From an uncultured Flavobacteriaceae bacterium (GTDB lineage: Bacteria; Bacteroidota; Bacteroidia; Flavobacteriales; Flavobacteriaceae): a DNA stretch of 64,000 bases. Shown here piece by piece: positions 44,669 through 54,575 of this stretch. Within the stretch, counting starts at the first letter, position 1. Each line of letters starts with the position of its first letter. Position numbers and translations under genes: made by a program. The notes under the pieces were generated by a model. The model did not search any database. It saw only the letters and a program-made list of their open reading frames with translations, and was not told the origin of the DNA. The stretch spans positions 620,001 through 684,000 of the forward strand of contig CAKUPQ010000001.1 of NCBI GenBank assembly GCA_934675205.1, read 5' to 3'.

Positions 44669-44796
44669 AACAAACAGCGAAACCTGATTAAAACTACAAC
44701 AATGTTGTAGCATCAGTAAATAAGCAAAATTCAAATATTTTTAACCCTGCAAACCGTTTAATGATTAGGTTTGCGTATAAATACAAGTTTAAGATT

Positions 44797-46476
44797 ATGA
44801 GAAAAATTAGTGTTATTTTGTTTCTTTCAATGGGATTACTTTTTCAAAGTTGTAATGATGATATTATTGAAAGAGAAAGAGGAAGTGCTGCTAATCAAAG
44901 GCAGTTAAGTGAAGGTATTGAAAATTTAGAACTTCACGAGCAAGACAGAATGAAGTTAGAATTCGGTAGAGTTTTTGCTTCAGCTATTAAAGACAATCAA
45001 GGATTGAGAGCACTTATTAAACAAGAAGCTCTTAAAATGTTTAACAAGGATTATGATGTAATGTATCATCTTATTAAAAATCGTTCTTTGGATAATGGTC
45101 AAACTGTACGAAGTCTTTTGATAAGTTATTTTGATGATGAAAATCGCTTGATTCAAATTGAGAATCAACTTCCTTTATTAACTATTTTTGTTCCAAAACT
45201 GCCTGAAAATTCTTTCTCGGCTGAAACTTGGAATGTAAATAACCTTGAACAAATTCCCGTAGTAGGTATCAGACTTGACAGAATAAATGAAGTTCCGATG
45301 ATTGATGCTTTAAATGAGATTGAATATCTTTTAGACGAAGATTTAATACCAGGGTATCCTGTTGTTGTTATAAAAAATAATGAAAGATTAGTTGTCAATA
45401 CAGGTAATCATAATTTTTTAAGGTCATCAGAAATATTAGACGCAGGAGATGGGTTAACATATCAATTTCTTGATGATAATTTTAACAATATATTGACACC
45501 TGCCGTCTTAACTCCGTATCTTGATGACCCGACAGGAGGTAATGGTAATAATGGAAATTCTTGTACTCCTCCTTTCCCATATGTACCCGGAAGACAAAAT
45601 AATGTTGCTCAATTCTTAAAAGATGCTTATAATGTCTTTGACGGTGTTGTTACACAGGCTTGGCAAAGAGATAATATTTATTATCAACTTACTCCTGAAC
45701 AAACTACGAATACTTATGTAGGAGGAAAGTATGTTGAGGCGATTACCTACTTTAAATTAACAGGAAATCCAAAAGATGTCTTTAACTTTATGTCAAATCA
45801 GTTTCACGGCTCAAACCCTGACCCTCAACTGATAAATCAAGATTGGTCAAGTAAAAAAAGAACACCTTGGACAGATGGTAATTTTGAAATAGGTATTTCT
45901 ATTACTGATAATTCAAAACAAAGAGGAACTTTAAATACAACATTGGCTTTTGATGCAAAACCGAGTGATTTATTTACTTATACATACGAAACTAAAAAAG
46001 TTACACAAGCAATTTTTTGGAAAAAGACATATTACAAACCAATTATCAATGGTTTTAAGGGTATAGATTTTACTTCTCTTGCTATTGATGCTACACAACT
46101 ACACATTAACCCTTGGGATTTAAACGAATATTCCAACCATTGGTATTATGAAGTTAAAGAATTAGACTTTACAACAAATCACGAATTTACAACTACTAAT
46201 GTGAAAAAATATAATACAAATATTCAAGTTGATGTAGGGTTTTCTTTGTGGGATATAGTTAAGATTGGGCTAAAATTTGGAGCTTCATCAGAAGAAACAA
46301 ACACAGATGCCAGAGTATTCAAATGGGTTGAAGGAGATGATTTTTTAGGGCAATTTGATGTCGCTTTTGGAGACAATATTTTAAATAAAAATCCTTGTAA
46401 TAATCAGCTATATCCTCGTGTTTATAGTAGTTCGAGATGTTTGATAGAAATACGTCCTATTCAAGTTCAGGATTAA
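44797..46476 (+). CDS. Large lipoprotein of unknown function
   Basis: 559 residues from ATG 44797; the reading to 44761 has no signal character. Lipobox FQSC in MRKISVILFLSMGLLFQSC. An alpha-helical N-terminal part (about 30-160, EQDRMKLEFGRVFASAIKD) is followed by a Gly/Asn-rich spacer (GNGNNGNSCTPPF) and a beta-rich C-terminal part with many aromatics. No family recognised. A terminator-like hairpin follows. Confidence 0.75.
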   Translation: MRKISVILFLSMGLLFQSCNDDIIERERGSAANQRQLSEGIENLELHEQDRMKLEFGRVFASAIKDNQGLRALIKQEALKMFNKDYDVMYHLIKNRSLDNGQTVRSLLISYFDDENRLIQIENQLPLLTIFVPKLPENSFSAETWNVNNLEQIPVVGIRLDRINEVPMIDALNEIEYLLDEDLIPGYPVVVIKNNERLVVNTGNHNFLRSSEILDAGDGLTYQFLDDNFNNILTPAVLTPYLDDPTGGNGNNGNSCTPPFPYVPGRQNNVAQFLKDAYNVFDGVVTQAWQRDNIYYQLTPEQTTNTYVGGKYVEAITYFKLTGNPKDVFNFMSNQFHGSNPDPQLINQDWSSKKRTPWTDGNFEIGISITDNSKQRGTLNTTLAFDAKPSDLFTYTYETKKVTQAIFWKKTYYKPIINGFKGIDFTSLAIDATQLHINPWDLNEYSNHWYYEVKELDFTTNHEFTTTNVKKYNTNIQVDVGFSLWDIVKIGLKFGASSEETNTDARVFKWVEGDDFLGQFDVAFGDNILNKNPCNNQLYPRVYSSSRCLIEIRPIQVQD

Positions 46477-46483
46477 ACAATTT

Positions 46484-46508
46484 CGGGTAGAAGTAATACT
46501 TCTACCCG
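46484..46508 (+). terminator. Hairpin between two lipoprotein genes
   Basis: Perfect 11-bp stem CGGGTAGAAGT / ACTTCTACCCG with loop AAT, 8 nt after the stop codon. No strong T-run, so partial termination is possible. Confidence 0.7.
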
Positions 46509-46527
46509 ATTTAAACTTTATGTATTT

Positions 46528-47457
46528 ATGAAAAAAATAACAGCATTTTTATTATTTATTATTCTTTTTTCTTGTGAAAAAGATGATAATTCTGCTCCAA
46601 TAGAAATTATTAATTCTCTTGATGTTTCTGTTAATGGAACATCTTATAAACTAATCAACGAAAATATTGGAGGTAATGAAAATTGTGATGCTTTGTACAT
46701 AAGCACATTTTATTATGAGAAAGACAAAATACAATTCAGACTCAAATTTGATATTAAGAAAAATGGAGAGTTAAAACAAGTTTGGTATGATGAATATGAC
46801 AGGTCTCCAAATGCTCCTTCTCCACAACTATTAAAAATATTTTTAACTCCAAATTTTAATCCTTTATCAACTTTTAGTATTGAAAATTTTGAGTACAATC
46901 CGTTAAATAACAATATTAAATTCGATTTTTCGGGAACTGTTTTTTTAGAAAACCAAAACCATATTTCGAGAGAACTTTCAGGAAGTATTGGTATTAAATC
47001 TTTTAATTCTGTAAATTGTTCTGTTGTAAATACAGGAATTGAATATTTTTCAGAAAATATAAATCTGAACAGCTATCATAATTACAGAACAAAATACAAT
47101 AATCAAACCCAACTTCACAGATATTTCAGCAATAATGGTTACAGGTTGGAAATCAATATTGAGCAGGATTTTTGGAATTTTCCTGTTGGAACAGCTTTTG
47201 AATTTGAAGAAACCTCTGTTCAAAACAAAGTTTCTTTTTATAAGTATATCGGAAATTTAACAGCTAATCAAAATCCTACATTGAACTTAAATGAATGGAA
47301 AAATTATGATACAAGAGGAAATTTTATCATAGAAGAAAAAATATACGAGAACGGACACAAAAAGATAGTCGGAAAAATCAATATGGAAGTTCTCGAAAAT
47401 AACGAAACGAATTATACAATTTCAGGTTTAAAATTCAGTACGGGAAGTTTTGAATAA
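46528..47457 (+). CDS. Lipoprotein of unknown function
   Basis: 309 residues. Signal sequence MKKITAFLLFIILFSC ends in lipobox LFSC and is followed by EKDDNSAPIE. The mature region is beta-rich throughout (SLDVSVNGTSYKL, KIQFRLKFDIKKNGELKQVW) with Ser/Asn-rich turns. No family recognised. It begins 51 nt after the preceding lipoprotein and after a hairpin, so it may be partly co-transcribed. Confidence 0.75.
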   Translation: MKKITAFLLFIILFSCEKDDNSAPIEIINSLDVSVNGTSYKLINENIGGNENCDALYISTFYYEKDKIQFRLKFDIKKNGELKQVWYDEYDRSPNAPSPQLLKIFLTPNFNPLSTFSIENFEYNPLNNNIKFDFSGTVFLENQNHISRELSGSIGIKSFNSVNCSVVNTGIEYFSENINLNSYHNYRTKYNNQTQLHRYFSNNGYRLEINIEQDFWNFPVGTAFEFEETSVQNKVSFYKYIGNLTANQNPTLNLNEWKNYDTRGNFIIEEKIYENGHKKIVGKINMEVLENNETNYTISGLKFSTGSFE

Positions 47458-47532
47458 TAAATTTTATCCTGTTACTCCCGAGATATGTGCTTTTAACAGC
47501 TAATTACAGGTTTTAAGCAAGAGCAAAAGATT

Positions 47533-47754
47533 TTATAATAAATCCTTATGAAGTAAATATTCCAATCCGTTGAGCTTAATTTCGTACATCAGTTGAAGTT
47601 GCTGTCCGAGTTTTCCTTTCGGGAAACCTTTGTTTTTAAACCAAACTAAATAATATTCGGGTAAATCAACAAGCAAACGGTCTTTGTATTTTCCGAAAGG
47701 CATTTTGGTTTGAGTCAGTTCTAAAAATAATTTCCGTTGTTCTTCTTGATTCAT
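47533..47754 (-). CDS. DUF3820 family protein
   Basis: 73 residues. The core MPFGKYKDRLLVDLPEYYLVWFKNKGFPKG is diagnostic for DUF3820, a small family of unknown function; the name as a quorum-sensing-regulated virulence factor in databases has little support. It follows the OsmC-like gene by 26 nt on the same strand. Confidence 0.88.
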   Translation of the reverse strand: MNQEEQRKLFLELTQTKMPFGKYKDRLLVDLPEYYLVWFKNKGFPKGKLGQQLQLMYEIKLNGLEYLLHKDLL

Positions 47755-47780
47755 ATCTCGTCAGATTGAGCTTGTCGAAA

Positions 47781-48182
47781 TCACAGCCAGTTAAAAGTAA
47801 CTTCTTTCTGAATATCGGGGTGCAGACTCAAATAAACAGGACAGGTAAGTGCAGCCCTTTCCAAAATGGTTTTGGTTTTTTCGTCTGTCTTGATATTCAT
47901 CTGAAAATCAACAATGATTTTTGAAATCATACGAGGGTCAGACTGCATAATTTTGGTAACCGAAGCTGTTGAACCATCAAAATTTATGTCCATCGAATTG
48001 GCTTTGATTCCCATAATGGTAAACATACAGGTAGCCAACGAATTGGCAACCATATCCGTAGGAGAAAAAGCCTCTCCTTTTCCGTTGTTATCAATCGGAG
48101 CGTCAGTGATGATTTCGCTTCCTGACTGTAAGTGAACCGATTGGGTTCTTAAATTTCCTGTATAAGTTACTTTTGATGTCAT
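47781..48182 (-). CDS. OsmC/Ohr family protein
   Basis: 133 residues. VTYTGNLRTQSVHLQSGSEI and SPTDMVANSLATCMFTIMGI are the OsmC core; the first redox cysteine is in LATCMFT and the second in ALTCPVYLSL. These proteins reduce organic hydroperoxides. The start overlaps the preceding stop (one nucleotide), so translation is coupled to the LysM-containing gene upstream. Confidence 0.9.
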   Translation of the reverse strand: MTSKVTYTGNLRTQSVHLQSGSEIITDAPIDNNGKGEAFSPTDMVANSLATCMFTIMGIKANSMDINFDGSTASVTKIMQSDPRMISKIIVDFQMNIKTDEKTKTILERAALTCPVYLSLHPDIQKEVTFNWL

Positions 48183-49867
48183 TATTCTGCCTCTTTTATG
48201 GTTAAATCCGTATCGTAATACAAGATGTAGATTCCTGCATTATAGTATCCTCCGTCCGAAGATTTTATATAATTAAATTTGCTTTCCTCTTGTTGGGTTG
48301 CAAATTTATCAGCTGTTTTTTCAAATTTATCACTTTGAGCTAAACGAAGTAATACGTCATACGTTATGTCATATCCTTTTACAGCCATGGCACTCGGTAA
48401 AACATTGTTTTTACTTCTGTATTCCGTATAGAACGAACTTAACTTTTCGGATGTAGATTCGTTCATATCAGAGGGATAATGCAGGTTCAAATCAGCTAAA
48501 GTTTGCGATTTGATTTCGTCTGACTCAAAAGCATTATTTCGGTCAAGAGCAACCATTATGATGTTATATGAATCTTTCAGTTTTGACAAAAGATTTGCCG
48601 TATTAAGCACCATCGAAGTTGATTCCGTTTCGAGAATCACATAGTTTGTCTTGTCTTTATTGAGCAACGATTTCAGATTTTCCGAATCAATTCCTCCTTT
48701 TTCGTCAAACCCAACAAACGGAATTCCCTCATAATTTTGGCTGATAAACTCTTTTGAACTTGATTTTTTTCTGTCAACAACAGCAATGGTATTCTGGTTT
48801 TTTCCTTTCAGATAGTCCAACATCATTTTTTTGGAAACCTCCGAAGGAGGAGTGGCAAAATACAGGTTTTTGTGAATTGCTTTTCCCTCTCTCGAAATCG
48901 GAGAAACCACCAAAACACCTTTCGATTCTAAAAGGGAGGCTGTCTTTTCGGAATGTGATTGATAAAAAGGACCTATAACCAAATCCACATCAGAAAAATC
49001 GTTGGTTTTTATCAGATGTTCAATCGAAGAATTGGTTGCATTTACTTCTTCCGAATCATAAATGGTTATGTTGAAATTCCCTCCTTTTTCTCTGATTTCG
49101 TCAATAGCCATCATCATTCCCGAATAAAAATCAACGGTTATATTCAAGAACTTATCTGTCTTAAATGATTCCTGTGCATTTCCGATTCTTGATGCTCTGA
49201 AAGGAAGCATAACAACAACTTCTTTCTTTTCTTTATTGCTGACTGCGAAGTTTTTAAGCTCTTTCTTTCTGATTGCTTCAAAGGTGTTGTCTTCATTTAC
49301 AGGTTTTTTGAAAGGAATTTTCAAAGTATCTCCTGCTTTGAGTCCGTTTTTGAGTTGTGGATTTTTGACAACAAGTTCTTCTTTTGATATTTCGTATTTT
49401 TGAGTAATTCCGAAAAAGGTTTCCTGTGGCTGTACGATATGGATAATGTCGTCATTTTTGGTTATTGTAGTAGAACTTTCTGCTTTTTTTCCTGTGGGAA
49501 TAAATAATTCCAAGCCGGGTTGCAGTCCGTTTTCCAAAATGGCTTTGTTAGCCTCTTGTATTGCCTGAACAGTAACTCCGTATTTTTGAGCAATACCAAA
49601 AAACGTTTCTTTGGGCTGTACGGTATGATACGTTCCCGTTGCATATTTTGCGTTTTTTTCGTTTTTGGGAATGAGAATAACATCGTCTAACTTGATTCCG
49701 TTTTTGGTATCGGGATTAAGCGTATAAATGTCGTGTACGGTTACACTGTATTTTCTTGCCATACTCGTAACGGTATCGTCTTTTACAACCGTATGCTGTA
49801 TGTAATTTTGTGCAAAAACCCCCAAAGATGCCATCAGAAAAAGCATCGAAACAAATATTTTTTTCAT
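48182..49867 (-). CDS. LysM-repeat protein with periplasmic-binding-type domain
   Basis: 561 residues. Signal peptide (FLMASLGVFAQ), then three LysM units (about 22-68, 82-127 and 145-190) with QHTVVKDDTVTSMARKYSVT, YHTVQPKETFFGIAQKYGVT and VQPQETFFGITQKYEIS. The rest (about 210-560) is a type I periplasmic-binding fold (FYSGMMMAIDEIREKGGNF, LVIGPFYQSHSE, VKGYDITYDVLLRLAQ). It likely anchors to peptidoglycan and binds a ligand. It ends in a stop overlapping osmC and follows guaA, an arrangement common in Flavobacteria. Confidence 0.88.
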   Translation of the reverse strand: MKKIFVSMLFLMASLGVFAQNYIQHTVVKDDTVTSMARKYSVTVHDIYTLNPDTKNGIKLDDVILIPKNEKNAKYATGTYHTVQPKETFFGIAQKYGVTVQAIQEANKAILENGLQPGLELFIPTGKKAESSTTITKNDDIIHIVQPQETFFGITQKYEISKEELVVKNPQLKNGLKAGDTLKIPFKKPVNEDNTFEAIRKKELKNFAVSNKEKKEVVVMLPFRASRIGNAQESFKTDKFLNITVDFYSGMMMAIDEIREKGGNFNITIYDSEEVNATNSSIEHLIKTNDFSDVDLVIGPFYQSHSEKTASLLESKGVLVVSPISREGKAIHKNLYFATPPSEVSKKMMLDYLKGKNQNTIAVVDRKKSSSKEFISQNYEGIPFVGFDEKGGIDSENLKSLLNKDKTNYVILETESTSMVLNTANLLSKLKDSYNIIMVALDRNNAFESDEIKSQTLADLNLHYPSDMNESTSEKLSSFYTEYRSKNNVLPSAMAVKGYDITYDVLLRLAQSDKFEKTADKFATQQEESKFNYIKSSDGGYYNAGIYILYYDTDLTIKEAE

Positions 49868-49902
49868 ACTTATATTTTAACATTTTTGCACTACTGCAAA
49901 AA

Positions 49903-51432
49903 CTATTCCCATTCTATGGTTGCAGGTGGTTTTGAGCTGATATCATACACAACCCTGTTTACTCCCTTGACTTTGTTGATGATTTCGTTGGATATTTTCA
50001 TCAGAAATTCATACGGAAGATGTACCCAATCTGCCGTCATTCCGTCTGTGGATTCCACAGCACGAAGTGCCACAACTTTTTCATACGTACGTTCATCTCC
50101 CATTACCCCCACACTGTTTACAGGCAATAAAATCGCTCCTGCCTGCCACACTTTATTATATAATCCGTTTTCTTTGAGTCCGTTTATGAAAATGGAATCC
50201 ACTTCCTGTAAAATTTGTACTTTTTCGGGAGTAATATCTCCCAAAATACGGATTGCCAATCCCGGTCCGGGGAACGGGTGTCTTCCCAAAAGCTCATCAT
50301 CAATTCCTAATGTTTTTCCTACTCTGCGAACTTCGTCTTTGAACAACATTCGCAAAGGTTCAACAATTTTGAGCTTCATAAAATCGGGTAATCCTCCCAC
50401 ATTGTGATGCGATTTAATCGTAGCTGACGGTCCTTTTACCGAAACCGATTCGATTACATCGGGATAAATCGTTCCTTGTGCCAACCATTTTACATCTTCT
50501 ATCAAATGTGATTCATCGTCAAAAACTTCGATGAAAACTCTACCAATCGTTTTACGTTTTGTTTCAGGGTCGTCAATTCCTGCCAGTTCGGACAAAAACC
50601 TGTCCGAAGCATCAACACCTTTTACATTCAGACCCATTCCCTTGTATTGGTCAAGCACATTCTGAAATTCATTCTTACGCAAAAGTCCGTTATTGACGAA
50701 AATGCAGTATAAATTTTTTCCGATTGCTTTGTTCAGAAGTACAGCCGCAACAGTCGAATCCACTCCTCCCGAAAGCCCTAAAACGACTTTATCGTCTTGG
50801 ATTTTTTCCTTTAATTCTTTTACGATAGTATCCACAAACGAATCTGAAGTCCAGACCTGCGGAACTTCCGCAATTTTTACCAAGAAATTTTCCAGCATTT
50901 TCTTTCCGTCTGTCGAATGGTACACTTCAGGGTGGAATTGAATCGCATAAGTCGTTTCTCCCTCAATTCTGTAAGCTGCGTTTTCAACATCTTTGGTCGA
51001 TGCTAAACGGATTCCGTTTGTTGGTAATTGCTTAATCGTATCGGAATGGCTCATCCAAACCTGACTTCCGATAGTAACTCCCTCAAAAAATAATTCGTTT
51101 TCTTTGATGTACGAAAGATTAGCTCTTCCGTATTCACGAATGTTGGACGGAGCAACTTCTCCACCTGAAAAATGAGCTAAATATTGAGCTCCGTAGCAAA
51201 CAGCCAAAAGTGGTTTTTTACCTCGGATTTCCGACAAATCGGGATGTGGAGCATCTTCTGCTCTTACCGAAAACGGACTTCCCGACAAGATAACTGCCTT
51301 GTAAGAAGACAAATCTTTCGGAGGATTATTATACGGAAAAATCTCGCAGAAAATATTTAACTCTCTGACTCTACGGGCAATAAGCTGTGTGTATTGCGAA
51401 CCGAAATCTAAAATAAGTACATTGTGTTGCAT
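49903..51432 (-). CDS. guaA: GMP synthase (glutamine-hydrolysing)
   Basis: 509 residues. The class I glutaminase triad is visible: Cys in [11 protein letters not shown] (about 80), His and Glu in [12 protein letters not shown]. The ATP-pyrophosphatase P-loop reads [12 protein letters not shown] (about 218). The C-terminal dimerisation domain ends KPPATIEWE, as expected. The enzyme converts XMP to GMP in the cytoplasm. It heads the operon guaA, LysM protein, osmC, DUF3820, all on the minus strand. Confidence 0.97.
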   Translation of the reverse strand: MQHNVLILDFGSQYTQLIARRVRELNIFCEIFPYNNPPKDLSSYKAVILSGSPFSVRAEDAPHPDLSEIRGKKPLLAVCYGAQYLAHFSGGEVAPSNIREYGRANLSYIKENELFFEGVTIGSQVWMSHSDTIKQLPTNGIRLASTKDVENAAYRIEGETTYAIQFHPEVYHSTDGKKMLENFLVKIAEVPQVWTSDSFVDTIVKELKEKIQDDKVVLGLSGGVDSTVAAVLLNKAIGKNLYCIFVNNGLLRKNEFQNVLDQYKGMGLNVKGVDASDRFLSELAGIDDPETKRKTIGRVFIEVFDDESHLIEDVKWLAQGTIYPDVIESVSVKGPSATIKSHHNVGGLPDFMKLKIVEPLRMLFKDEVRRVGKTLGIDDELLGRHPFPGPGLAIRILGDITPEKVQILQEVDSIFINGLKENGLYNKVWQAGAILLPVNSVGVMGDERTYEKVVALRAVESTDGMTADWVHLPYEFLMKISNEIINKVKGVNRVVYDISSKPPATIEWE

Positions 51433-51460
51433 AGGTGCAAAAGTAGTTATTTTTTATTTA

Positions 51461-51480
51461 TCTGTCTGCCGACAGACGGA
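51461..51480. repeat. Palindromic repeat of the tRNA-insert family, between guaA and tRNA-His
   Basis: TCTGTCTGCCGACAGACGGA; its core CTGTCTGCCGACAG equals the core of the D-loop inserts at 38262 and 38389. Confidence 0.75.
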
Positions 51481-51503
51481 AAGTTTTGGAGTTTTTGGAA
51501 TAA

Positions 51504-51532
51504 AAAAAGCGACTTTTTAAAAGTCGCTTTTT
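51504..51532 (-). terminator. Terminator after tRNA-His
   Basis: AAAAAGCGACT / AGTCGCTTTTT stem (continued by A-T pairs) 1 nt beyond the tRNA 3' end on the minus strand. Confidence 0.85.
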
Positions 51533-51533
51533 G

Positions 51534-51608
<75 letters not shown>

Positions 51609-51661
51609 GTTTTCTCTTTTGAGAGTGCAAATATACACAAAAGTTTTCAGTTGCAAAATTT

Positions 51662-52378
51662 TTATATCAAATCTGACAAACTATTTACAGCTGCATACCG
51701 TTCAACTGTAAAGCCCTCCGCATATTCTACTCCTATCAACCGTCCTAAATCTTTGGCTCTGTATTCGATGCTTTCCTGAAAGTTTTTAGTAGCAATCGGA
51801 GTTACGGGTTCATTGGAATCAGGTTTGAAAAACTGTGAATCATACGCAAAAACGGCTTCTAACTTTTTGTCCATAAAACCCGAAATATCAACCACAAAAT
51901 CGGGTTCGATATTTTTCCATTGAATGTAATGATAGACCACTTTGGGTCTGTGAGCTTCCTGTTTTTCTCCGTTCAGTTCGGTTTCAATCATTCGCAATCC
52001 CGATAAAAAACAAGCGTCAGAAACCAAACTACTCCCTTTCGGGTGGTCAATATGTCGGTCATCAACCGCATTACAAATCACGATTTCGGGTTGGTATTTG
52101 CGAATCATTTTGATAACTTCCAACTGATGTTTTTCGTCATTTACGAAAAAACCATCTCTGAATTTTAGGTTTTCCCGAGCGGAAACCCCTAATATTTCAG
52201 AGGCTTTGGCTGCTTCCTGATAGCGTTTTTCGACTGAACCACGAGTCCCTAATTCTCCCTGTGTCAAATCGACAATTCCGACTTTTTTGCCTAAAGAAAT
52301 TTCTTTGGCTAAAGTTCCCGAACAACCCAATTCCACATCGTCAGGGTGTGCTCCGAATGCTAATATATCTAATTTCAT
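51662..52378 (-). CDS. bshB1: Bacillithiol biosynthesis deacetylase BshB1
   Basis: 238 residues, cytoplasmic PIG-L/LmbE fold. The metal and catalytic motifs are GAHPDDVELGCSG (about 9-21) and VDDRHIDHPKGS (about 105-116). The C-terminal DLGRLIGVEYAEGF block is typical of BshB1. The enzyme deacetylates GlcNAc-malate in bacillithiol synthesis. No other bsh gene is adjacent. It is followed by tRNA-His and preceded by menF. Confidence 0.93.
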   Translation of the reverse strand: MKLDILAFGAHPDDVELGCSGTLAKEISLGKKVGIVDLTQGELGTRGSVEKRYQEAAKASEILGVSARENLKFRDGFFVNDEKHQLEVIKMIRKYQPEIVICNAVDDRHIDHPKGSSLVSDACFLSGLRMIETELNGEKQEAHRPKVVYHYIQWKNIEPDFVVDISGFMDKKLEAVFAYDSQFFKPDSNEPVTPIATKNFQESIEYRAKDLGRLIGVEYAEGFTVERYAAVNSLSDLI

Positions 52379-52419
52379 TTTTTTAAGTTATGAGGTTTTT
52401 TTCGATTCTTTTTGATTTT

Positions 52420-53472
52420 TTAGCTACTATAATCAAACAGGCTTTTCATAGTAACCGACTTATTTACAGTTTCAAAAAATTCCTTTTCGGGATGGCTGTC
52501 TTTTGTGATTCCGCAACCGATATAAAAACTTACTTTTTGGTTTTCGATTTCCATACAACGCAGATTTACATATAATTCCGTAACATTATTTATATTCAAT
52601 TCTCCCAAAAAACCCGAATAAAAACGTCTGTTATATCCTTCGTTTTTTAAGATAAATTTTTTAGCCAAATCTTTCGGAAATCCGCAAACTGCTGGAGTCG
52701 GGTGTAATTTTTTTACGATTTTTTCCAAAGAAAAACCGTTTTTCAAATGCGATTTTATATCCGTTCGGATATGCAAAAGCGTTCCTGCTTGTGAGGTAAA
52801 AGGGGCTGAAAGTTCAATGTTATCGGATTCCGATTTTAAGTTTTCTACAATAAAATCGGTTACAAATTGCTGTTCCTGTTTTTCTTTTTCCTGCCAAATC
52901 ACATTGGTTTTTCCTTCAAATTTTTGTGTTCCTGCATAAGCCATTGTCTGCAATTCATTTCCACTAACAGAAAGCAATTTTTCGGGAGTCGCTCCCAACC
53001 AAAATCCGATTTCGGGAGCATAAAAACAATACCGAAAAGCTGTCGGATATTTGTAAAACATTCTTTGAAAAAGCTCAAAAACATTCAGATTATAAGGAAA
53101 AAAATCTTCTTTTCGAGAAGCTACAATTTTGCTTATCTGCCCTTTTTCGATTTCTAAAACCATCTTTTTTATTAATTCTTCAAAACGGAATTTATCTGAA
53201 TCAGAATACGGAAAATCTATGATTTTGTTTTCTTCAAAAGATGGTTTTTCATTCCATTGTTCCTGAACGAAATCCGACTTGTCAAACGGAATGAAAACTG
53301 ATTTTTGAGAATCGTCAAAAGGAGCGAATACAAATCCGCTTTGAGAAAAATCCTCTAAATAATTCAAGCCAATATTTTTTTGAAAAACTCCGTTTACCTC
53401 AACCGAATTAGGTTTTGCATATATTGCAAAAGGTAATTTTTCCGAAAGGCTTTCTTGAATTCGTTTAAGCAT
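52420..53472 (-). CDS. menF: Isochorismate synthase, menaquinone type
   Basis: 350 residues, chorismate-binding family. GATPEKLLSVSGNELQTMAYAGTQ and LHPTPAVCGFPKDLAKKFI are the active-site blocks, and FYSGFLGELN supplies the C-terminal signature. The catalytic lysine region is near QISKIVASRKEDF. It makes isochorismate from chorismate, the first step toward menaquinone (the only respiratory quinone in Bacteroidota). The context with a hotdog thioesterase 12 nt upstream supports the menaquinone role; siderophore synthesis is less likely. Confidence 0.87.
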   Translation of the reverse strand: MLKRIQESLSEKLPFAIYAKPNSVEVNGVFQKNIGLNYLEDFSQSGFVFAPFDDSQKSVFIPFDKSDFVQEQWNEKPSFEENKIIDFPYSDSDKFRFEELIKKMVLEIEKGQISKIVASRKEDFFPYNLNVFELFQRMFYKYPTAFRYCFYAPEIGFWLGATPEKLLSVSGNELQTMAYAGTQKFEGKTNVIWQEKEKQEQQFVTDFIVENLKSESDNIELSAPFTSQAGTLLHIRTDIKSHLKNGFSLEKIVKKLHPTPAVCGFPKDLAKKFILKNEGYNRRFYSGFLGELNINNVTELYVNLRCMEIENQKVSFYIGCGITKDSHPEKEFFETVNKSVTMKSLFDYSS

Positions 53473-53484
53473 TTTTAAGCAAAT

Positions 53485-53910
53485 TTATGCGTTTTTAGGC
53501 AAAACAATATTGGTCAGTTTACAAAGTGAAATCAGATTGTCGTTTTCATCTGTGATTTTTATTTCCCATAAATGAAGCGTTCTCCCTTTGTGGATAATTT
53601 TTGCCGTAGCAAAAACAGTTCCCTCTTTTTTGCTTTTCAGATGATTGGCAGAAATTTCAATTCCCCTGACTTCATACTTGGAAACATCAATAAACATAAG
53701 CGATGCCGCACTTCCGACACTTTCTGCCAAGGCAACCGATGCTCCTCCGTGTAACAATCCCATTGGTTGATGAACCCTCGGATTTACAGGCATTTTGGCT
53801 TTGAGATAATCTTCTCCAACCTCTGTAAACTCTATTTCTAAAGTTTCCATCAGCGTATTTTTGCAAATCTGTTTTCCGAACTCTAAAAAATTTTCTTTGG
53901 TGAAATTCAT
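53485..53910 (-). CDS. PaaI-type hotdog thioesterase, candidate DHNA-CoA hydrolase
   Basis: 141 residues. Hotdog fold with HQPMGLLHGGASVALAESVGSAAS (catalytic acid and oxyanion helix) and RGIEISANHLKSKKEGTV. Family members hydrolyse 1,4-dihydroxy-2-naphthoyl-CoA or aromatic acyl-CoAs. Being 12 nt upstream of menF favours a menaquinone role (MenI function), and the nearby CoA-transferase genes (3 nt away) allow an acyl-CoA role too. Confidence 0.82.
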   Translation of the reverse strand: MNFTKENFLEFGKQICKNTLMETLEIEFTEVGEDYLKAKMPVNPRVHQPMGLLHGGASVALAESVGSAASLMFIDVSKYEVRGIEISANHLKSKKEGTVFATAKIIHKGRTLHLWEIKITDENDNLISLCKLTNIVLPKNA

Positions 53911-53913
53911 AGT

Positions 53914-54573
53914 TTAGTCAATTTGCATTTCGGGAATTTCTCCTTCGATAATTAAATCCGCTTCGGTTGCCTTAATAATATCTTCGACAGAAACACCCGG
54001 AGCTCTTTCCAACAGTTTAAAACCCTTGTCGGTAATTTCCAAAACAGCCAATTCGGTAACCACTTTTTTCACGCATTGTACTCCCGTAAGCGGCAATGTA
54101 CATTTTTTCAGGATTTTAGACTCTCCTGCCTTGTTTACGTGCATCATTGCTACGATAATATTTTCGGCAGAAGCTACTAGATCCATAGCTCCTCCCATTC
54201 CTTTAACCATTTTTCCCGGAATTTTCCAGTTGGCAATATCTCCGTTTTCCGAAACTTCCATAGCTCCTAAAATGGTTAAATCCACGTGCTTTCCACGAAT
54301 CATTCCGAAACTTGTGGCAGAATCAAAAAAACTTGCTCCTTTCAGTGTAGTAATCGTCTGTTTTCCTGCATTGATAAGGTCTGCATCTTCTTCTCCCTCA
54401 TACGGAAAAGGTCCCATTCCGAGTACTCCGTTTTCACTCTGAAACTCCACATCAATTCCCTCGGGAATATAATTGGCAACCAAAGTCGGAATTCCGATTC
54501 CGAGATTTACAAAATATCCGTCTTTCAACTCTTTTGCAATGCGTTTTGCAATTCCTGTTTTATCTAAAGCCAT
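53914..54573 (-). CDS. 3-oxoacid CoA-transferase subunit B
   Basis: 219 residues. FVNLGIGIPTLVANYIPEGI and the catalytic glutamate in VEFQSENGVLGMGPFPY are clear. GGAMDLVASAENIIVAMMH and the C-terminal LLERAPGVSVEDIIKATEA complete the family pattern. With subunit A it moves CoA between succinyl-CoA and acetoacetate (or a related acid). The start is 2 nt after the A subunit stop, so the pair is translationally coupled. Confidence 0.93.
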   Translation of the reverse strand: MALDKTGIAKRIAKELKDGYFVNLGIGIPTLVANYIPEGIDVEFQSENGVLGMGPFPYEGEEDADLINAGKQTITTLKGASFFDSATSFGMIRGKHVDLTILGAMEVSENGDIANWKIPGKMVKGMGGAMDLVASAENIIVAMMHVNKAGESKILKKCTLPLTGVQCVKKVVTELAVLEITDKGFKLLERAPGVSVEDIIKATEADLIIEGEIPEMQID

Positions 54574-54575
54574 AA

